Positions 6,130-10,845 of a DNA stretch of 10,845 nt are shown in pieces. A program made the translations under genes and the position numbers. The stretch comes from Ochromonadaceae sp. CCMP2298 (Eukaryota; Sar; Synurophyceae; Ochromonadales; Ochromonadaceae): NCBI GenBank assembly GCA_026770595.1, contig MU634669.1, positions 1 to 10,845 on the forward strand. The letters run 5' to 3'. The notes under the pieces are model-generated. The model saw nothing but the letters and a program-made list of their open reading frames with translations. It was not told the DNA's origin and made no database searches. Position 1 is the stretch's first letter. Each line of letters starts with the position of its first letter.

Positions 6130-8931
6130 ATGTCGCGACGAATGACCGCTTCTCAGAAGAAGGCGCGTGCCAAGAACCTGGCTAGCGCCCTGTCTCGTAA
6201 TTTGCTAGATACTGTTTGCGAGGACGTGGAGGAGGATCCTCAGCAGACAACGGGAACTCGCGTCCGAACACCATCATCCAGGACGCCAAATCTCACCCCA
6301 GATTCTCGGCAGCCGCACAGTCGCTCTCGCTTAGGGTCTCCGGCTGCGGAGCAACACGCAGAATTTCAGCGGCAAGCAGACGAACAGGAGCGATTGAAGG
6401 GAGACATCTCGAGGATGAAGGAGAAGCTCGAACAGATGAAAAGCAAACTACAGTTCAGCCGCAGTCAAACGCACAACGTGTCAAGGCGACTGGGTAGATT
6501 GCAGGAGAGCAGCAGCGACACCAGCAGTCTGACCTCAGCAACCTCGAGCGACTCCGAGGCAGGAGCGTCTCTCCCGTTGCATCGGATATTTTCCGACCTT
6601 TCCGGTTGGGGGATGTGCAGTGAGTCGCAGTTCAGGGAAGACGAGAGCCGCATCGAAGAGTAGGAGAATGCGCGGGTGTTGGTAAGCAAGCGAGAGCGCG
6701 AGATCCGAGCGCTGTGGGCCGCTGGCCAGTCAATCGTCGCAGTCGTGTCCGACCTGCGCGAAAAGCGCCGACAGCAGAAGCGGGGCAACACACAGTGCAA
6801 TGACGTGAGCGCAGAAATGCAAGCGTTCCTGCTATTTGCCGTAGCGAGAATACAGACCGTCAAGATCAACCTCAAGAGGGCCTTCAAAACCGAAATGCGT
6901 GAGCTCTACTCTGCAGCTAAGCTCCTCCGCATGATGGACGCTCACAACCGAATCAATTTGTCTGGACTGCGCGACCTCCGCACAATGGAGGGGCTGGTAC
7001 GAGGGGAGAAGGGCTGCCTCTCCTCCACGTATGCAATCCAAAAGCTCTCGCGGGTATATCAGAAGATTTCTGAGCATCTGCTGGGATCGTCCGTTACGCA
7101 CAACGGCGCGTGCGCCACGCTGGACCACAACAAGCTCCTCGCGCTGCTGCTCCAGCGTAAATACCAGCATACGGGACGGAGGCGTGTAGAGCTGATAGCG
7201 GCAAACGATGGGACGCGCTATGGGCAGCGTAACCTGTCCTGTGCTGGCTTCAAGTTCGACACAGTGCTGGTTAGCGAACGTGTGTCGCACCAGTCGGTGC
7301 AGGGGTGCCTCCCGTCGGTGGTCTACGTGGGACCAGACACAAAGGCCAACGCTCTGCGCTACTTTGGCCAGCACCACCTTGTCCTGGAGGACTGGGGTAA
7401 GAATGAGTGTGAGTGCGAAGGTCTACAATACGAGATAGGGGTGTTCTTCATGGCGGATATGAAGGCGCAGTGGCAGATGGCGGCCTTCGGGGGTAGTTCG
7501 CATACGACTACCCACTTCTGTGTGCACTGCCCTGCCACGAAGCAGACCAATGGACACCTGCGTGATGCGTGCGAGGACTGCCGCACGCGCAAGGGCTTGC
7601 CTCGATGTCGGCACTGGCCCATGATCAGGCCCGAGCAGAACTGGGAGGAGCTCGTGGTGGACTGGAAGGTGCCTGAGTACCCCTCCAACAGCTCGAAACT
7701 GCCGGTTTGGCAGGCGTTCTTGGAGTCAGCAGGGGCGCTTACGAAAGGTTTGCCGCTCGCCACAGCGACACAACAGGGGCTGCTGCTGCTGGAGCGGAGG
7801 GTGCACTACACCGGCGCCGACACCGTCTCTGCCAATACGGTGATCACCGCCCCGCTGCAAGATGTGGAGTGGGAGCTTGCACTCAGGTTTTCTGCTTCCG
7901 AACTCGAGCAGCGATTGGCGGAGTGGGCGCCCCCCGCCCCCATCGAGCCTGACAGTACGGACGAGGCCTCTGAGCCACTGGCGACGCAGGATAGAGCAGC
8001 AGCGATACGCTCTATCCTGTCCCTCGTGCTCAGTATTGAGGAGATGCTCGCAGTGCTTAAGGCAAGGAGCGGAGGTGCAGATAGACGGATGGTTAAAGAT
8101 ACACTACTTATTCTTTTGGATCTTCTACATCTCGAGCTGCGGGTGGGGGAGCAGATCTTGACTCGTGTTATCAACATGGCGTTCCGCGGGCAGGGGACGA
8201 ATGCGAGCAAAAAGGAGCGGGTGGAGAGGATACAAGCCTTCGTCAACGGTCAGGTGCTGGCGACGCAGGGCGGCCAAGAGGCCAACTGGCATCTGGAGGT
8301 GGAGAAAGACCGGGTGCACACCGTCACCATGAACAAGGACAGGCTGTGGAGGGTGCTGCTGCGCGCGCCCGAGCTTCTCGACATCATCTTCGAGGGTCAA
8401 CGCGAGGACCCCACCTACCAGCTCTTCCGCAGACTCATACAACAGTACGTGCAGATCATAAAAACCCAGCGCCCTGCTCACACTTTCACACCGGAGATGT
8501 GTGACGTTGCTGCGGACGAGATGACGGAGTTTGGGGATACGTGGATTCTCCTTTTTGGAGTGGGCGACATTCCTAATTACGTGCACACCATCATATGTGG
8601 ACACGTCACCTACTTTCTGAGGGCGATGGGGTCAGTCTCTCGATACTGCAACCAGGCCTGGGAGGCAATGAATGGGAGAGTGAAAAGATTTATATACAAT
8701 AGAACTCAGAGAGGGGGGCACGGAGGGGCGGCAGGGGAGGTCCAGTCGACTGCGAAGGCACTCATGAACTACATTGGCCGCCTGTGGCTGTACGAACTGG
8801 ATGGTGGAGATGGAAGCGATGATAACGGATCGTTAGCCAATTTAGTTAAGAGATATTCCTTTCGGTACTGGACGCAGGAGGACGAGGCAGAGGTTGAATT
8901 CGAGACAGCAGTAGTGGAAGCTGAAGCCTAG
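6130..8931 (+). pseudogene. Large DDE transposase-like protein, interrupted by one in-frame TAG
   Basis: The frame runs from ATG 6130 to TAG 8929-8931, 933 codons, with a single internal TAG at 6661 (codon 178). Codons 1-177 are a basic start, a Ser/Pro-rich linker, a probable coiled coil (about 75-126, RMKEKLEQMKSKL) and an acidic Ser-rich stretch. After the TAG the sequence is globular. I infer catalytic acids D360 (AANDGTRYG), D443 (FFMADMKAQW) and E845 (QAWEAMNGRVKRF). After D443 comes a probable zinc cluster: C464-x2-C467, C481-x2-C484, C493-x-H495. Before E845 lies YVHTIICGH (H819, H826). From memory, the blocks DMK...C-x2-C and YxH...GH...WEAxN...RTQxGG recur in repetitive proteins of protist genomes; the superfamily is not assigned, and KDZ-like elements are one comparison. 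A cut-and-paste nuclear transposase is the likeliest role. The TAG could come from CAG by one transition. No GT-AG pair I tried (donor GTGAGT at 6620) restores the frame. Confidence 0.68.
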
Positions 8932-8959
8932 GATGTATACATGCCCTAATTAGCTTCAT

Positions 8960-8965
8960 AATAAA
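8960..8965 (+). terminator. Polyadenylation signal AATAAA
   Basis: AATAAA occurs 28 bases after the transposase stop codon, at a usual distance for a eukaryotic 3' end. A second AATAAA lies at 9121-9126. Confidence 0.5.
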
Positions 8966-9047
8966 ATGCTAGCTGCCCTCACTCGCTCTTCTCCACCTAA
9001 ATCACTATACGTCTCTTCTTGAACATGCCCCTGCATTACAGTGAGTG

Positions 9048-9120
9048 GTGAATGGGGGGTGTAAGGTGCGTAAGGTGCATAGATAGAGGTGTAAGGTGTG
9101 CAAGAGGTGCACGTGTGGGT
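9048..9120 (+). repeat. GTGTAAGGTGC-type simple repeat
   Basis: Degenerate copies of GTGTAAGGTGC and GTGCAAGAGGTGC run in tandem. The Cys/Arg/Val-rich open frame across them is a by-product. Confidence 0.6.
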
Positions 9121-9156
9121 AATAAACGACGCAGGGCACCGCAGAACCGTGACAGC

Positions 9157-9516
9157 ATGGCTTACCTTATATCGCACATGAAGGAGAAGCCGCTGGGCGT
9201 ACACTGCGGAGCTCTGGTGGCCGGGAACCACCCCCTGGCGAGGTCTCCGACCCAGGTGCTCTCCTACACCTCAGGCGTGGAGCCGCTTCATCTTGGGCGC
9301 AGGGTCTTCTCCCATTCTGCCACCACGGCAGAACCTCCATGCTGTAGTGAGGAAGAAAGGCGTTGGGCCACAATTCCCTTAAAAGCTCTCCTTTGCCAGG
9401 TGGCCCCCGTCATCTGGTATCCTCGAGGCGCGGCGCTGGTAAGCCCCCCAACAGGACGCACTCGCGCGCTCCAAGAATGGCTTCTGGAGCCGGCCTTGCA
9501 GCAGAGAAAACATTAG
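9157..9516 (+). CDS. Weak hypothetical ORF, 119 residues
   Basis: The ATG at 9157 opens a frame beginning MAYLISHMKEKPLGVHCG and ending ALQQRKH. I see no domain, membrane segment or repeat, and no family is recognised. The ORF is GC-rich, where long open frames arise by chance, and an overlapping minus-strand frame is also open. It lies 225 bases after the transposase stop and inside the 33-bp inverted repeats, so it could be a remnant of the same element. Confidence 0.25.
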   Translation: MAYLISHMKEKPLGVHCGALVAGNHPLARSPTQVLSYTSGVEPLHLGRRVFSHSATTAEPPCCSEEERRWATIPLKALLCQVAPVIWYPRGAALVSPPTGRTRALQEWLLEPALQQRKH

Positions 9517-10101
9517 TTATATCCGTTGAGATGATTGTGTAAAGGTAACGCAAGCGATGGTTGCCATATCTTACCTCTGTGTTGCACCTGTGTTGACTGC
9601 CTTGCACCAGCAACAGCTCCCATCGAGTTCATCTTGCCCGCTCGTCCAACCCCCGCCTAACCCCCAGAGCCAGAGCTCGGTCACACCACGCAAAATCAAT
9701 CGGTTGGGGCAGAATTTCCTGTTCTGCTCTGGGTCCAGCGCAGGGCCATGTGAACTTGATCAATCCTCCGAGCTCCGCACCTCCACCGACGCCCAGCTCT
9801 TGCCAGAAACTGCCCCAATCCTGCGATTTCCGCTGCCGACCCATCCCAGACACCTCACCGACCAATTCGTTCAGTCACGGAGCACAGATTATGGGGCTCG
9901 GTGCGTGGAGAATGGCCAGAACGAGCGGAAGTTGGGTTGCCTTTCCGCTCTGGGAAAAATGTGTGACCGCCAAGTTTGTCAAAATTTTGCGTTTCGGCCC
10001 GATGCGTTGAGGAGTTTAGCAACAGGAGGCTGCTGAACCTGCCCGGTCCTGCGCTGCTGACTCTGCCCGGCCCAGGACCCCCCCCCAGGCCCCGTGGCGT
10101 A
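9517..10101. other. Region with overlapping weak ORFs on both strands
   Basis: A plus-strand frame from ATG 9557 to 10036 (159 residues, Ser/Pro/Gln-rich) overlaps a minus-strand frame with ATG at 9844 ending at 9629 (71 residues, containing GSFWQELGVGGG and QPIDFAWCD). Neither has a recognisable domain. The minus-strand frame has the 33-bp repeat (9967-9999) about 120 bases upstream in the same orientation as the left copy upstream of 4413. That is the only hint of a promoter here. Confidence 0.25.
9967..9999 (-). repeat. Right copy of the 33-bp dispersed inverted repeat
   Basis: The minus strand reads GGCCGAAACGCAAAA to CTTGGCGG and matches 4232-4264 with two mismatches. A separate short shared word, GGAGTTTAGCA, follows at 10011-10021 on the plus strand and also occurs at 4205-4215 on the plus strand, so it lies outside the bracketed region at both ends but in direct orientation. 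Confidence 0.85.
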
Positions 10102-10128
10102 GGTGTCGTGGGTGCCGTGGGTGCCGTG
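10102..10128 (+). repeat. Three copies of a 9-base unit
   Basis: GGTGTCGTG, GGTGCCGTG and GGTGCCGTG follow one another without gaps in a GC-rich region. Confidence 0.8.
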
Positions 10129-10622
10129 GGAGTCGGAGCTGCCCTGAGCATGGAGGCGGTCTGGTGAGCCGTAGGGCGTGTAGGAGTCTCCACACACACT
10201 ACCGCCCACACTGCGCCGGTGCTGAGCTGCTGCTCAATGCTCGGCTATAAGGCTGAAGGGGGGCGAGGGCAAGGGGTTCAGGGCGGGTTCAGCACCCACA
10301 GGCAGCAGGTCACTATTCAGGGCCGTCACCCAGCAAGTTTTCATATCCCAGGGAGCGGACGGGTGCGGGGCCCGCAGCCAGAGTAGCACCTCCCGCTCGC
10401 ACTCCCCGCTAGTAGCAGACGTCGTTGCACTCCTACACTCCGAGATGGTGGCCTCGCTGCACATCATTCCAGGTGCTGGCTGCTGGCGTCTTGCTCTGCT
10501 CCTCCTCGCGCGCAAAAAAATCGCCCCCGCACGCGCTCTCTTGCAAGACTGGTCGCGCCGCTCGCTGGACGCAGGGTTCCGGCAGCTAACACGCCGTTCG
10601 GAATGAGCGGGGCGCCGAAGAA
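10129..10622. other. GC-rich region without a supported gene
   Basis: A minus-strand open frame covers 10719-10234, but its first ATG is at 10467, leaving 77 residues of Cys/Pro/Leu-rich sequence without recognisable features. I regard it as a chance frame. The stretch would serve as upstream region for the short ORF at 10623. Confidence 0.3.
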
Positions 10623-10766
10623 ATGGGCGCAAGCGCCCTCGATTCAATGATTGGAGGTAAAGTTTATGTGGATCCGAAAGTGAAGAAATTTCCAAACGAG
10701 ACCCTCCCATCTGTCCCACTTGAGCAGGCCGGCGGGCACTGCTGGGGAATGGGGCAGAGGCGCTAG
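10623..10766 (+). CDS. Short plus-strand ORF, possible small gene or first exon
   Basis: The ATG at 10623 has a good context (G at -3, G at +4). It opens a 47-residue frame beginning MGASALDSMIGGKVYV, with DPKVKKFPNE next. This part looks non-random: Lys/Val-rich, with codon use less GC-biased than the surrounding DNA. The end (HCWGMGQRR) is less convincing. TAG lies at 10764-10766, and AATAAA follows at 10779-10784. It may be a complete small gene or a first exon whose donor lies before the poor C-terminal part. I recognise no family. The MG start could permit N-myristoylation, as in the left-hand gene, but this is speculation. Confidence 0.35.
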   Translation: MGASALDSMIGGKVYVDPKVKKFPNETLPSVPLEQAGGHCWGMGQRR

Positions 10767-10845
10767 TTAATCTGGTACAATAAATTCTCGATTCAGACCA
10801 AATATTCTCGTCCAGGTACCGAAAACAGAGGTTATTGGCAGGCCG

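Noticed and set aside
6620-6666. Mini-intron removing the TAG at 6661
   Set aside because: The GTGAGT donor at 6620 with acceptors after 6661 gives 44 or 47 bases, neither a multiple of three, so the downstream frame would be lost.
6832-8604. Several minus-strand frames of 130-180 codons opposite the transposase
   Set aside because: They are shadows in GC-rich coding DNA; the plus strand carries the protein-like sequence and motifs.
10234-10719. 161-codon minus-strand frame near the right end
   Set aside because: No ATG until 10467, Arg/Ser/Pro-rich low-information sequence, and it overlaps the more protein-like plus-strand ORF at 10623.

Overview
The window looks like nuclear DNA of a unicellular eukaryote, probably an alga or another protist. 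The evidence is a GT-AG intron in an otherwise clean coding frame, a eukaryotic AATAAA signal 28 bases after a stop codon, an F-box plus leucine-rich-repeat gene, miniature inverted-repeat elements, and a large eukaryote-type DDE transposase-like protein. There are no bacterial operons or ribosome binding sites. I cannot name the species.

Layout, left to right. (1) 1-795, minus strand: the 5' part of an unrecognised host gene, two exons with low-complexity introns, running off the left edge. (2) 796-1111: its upstream region, with a purine-rich simple repeat. (3) 1112-1660: a long fold-back element with arms of about 260 bp. (4) 1814-2760: a decayed F-box/LRR gene whose 60-bp LRR array holds a 90-bp inverted segment bounded by two palindromes without spacers. 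(5) 2761-3180: AT-rich filler. (6) 3190-3870: minus-strand coding relics with small tandem repeats. (7) 4001-4189: a Stowaway-like MITE with a candidate TA duplication. (8) 4413-5732: an ORF of unknown function. (9) 6130-8931: a 933-codon DDE transposase-like ORF broken by one in-frame TAG. (10) 8932-10622: low-information DNA with weak ORFs and simple repeats. (11) 10623-10766: a short plus-strand ORF that may be a small gene.

Two observations link parts of the window. A 33-bp sequence at 4232-4264 recurs inverted at 9967-9999 (31 of 33 bases match), so it brackets the unknown ORF and the transposase. This could mark subterminal repeats of one element of about 5.8 kb, or a shared promoter element. 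Overall the window is a mobile-element-rich, gene-poor stretch next to one host gene. The most unusual structure is the spacerless palindrome pair inside the LRR array, which could be a template-switch rearrangement or an assembly artefact. I found no convincing tRNA, rRNA or CRISPR array.
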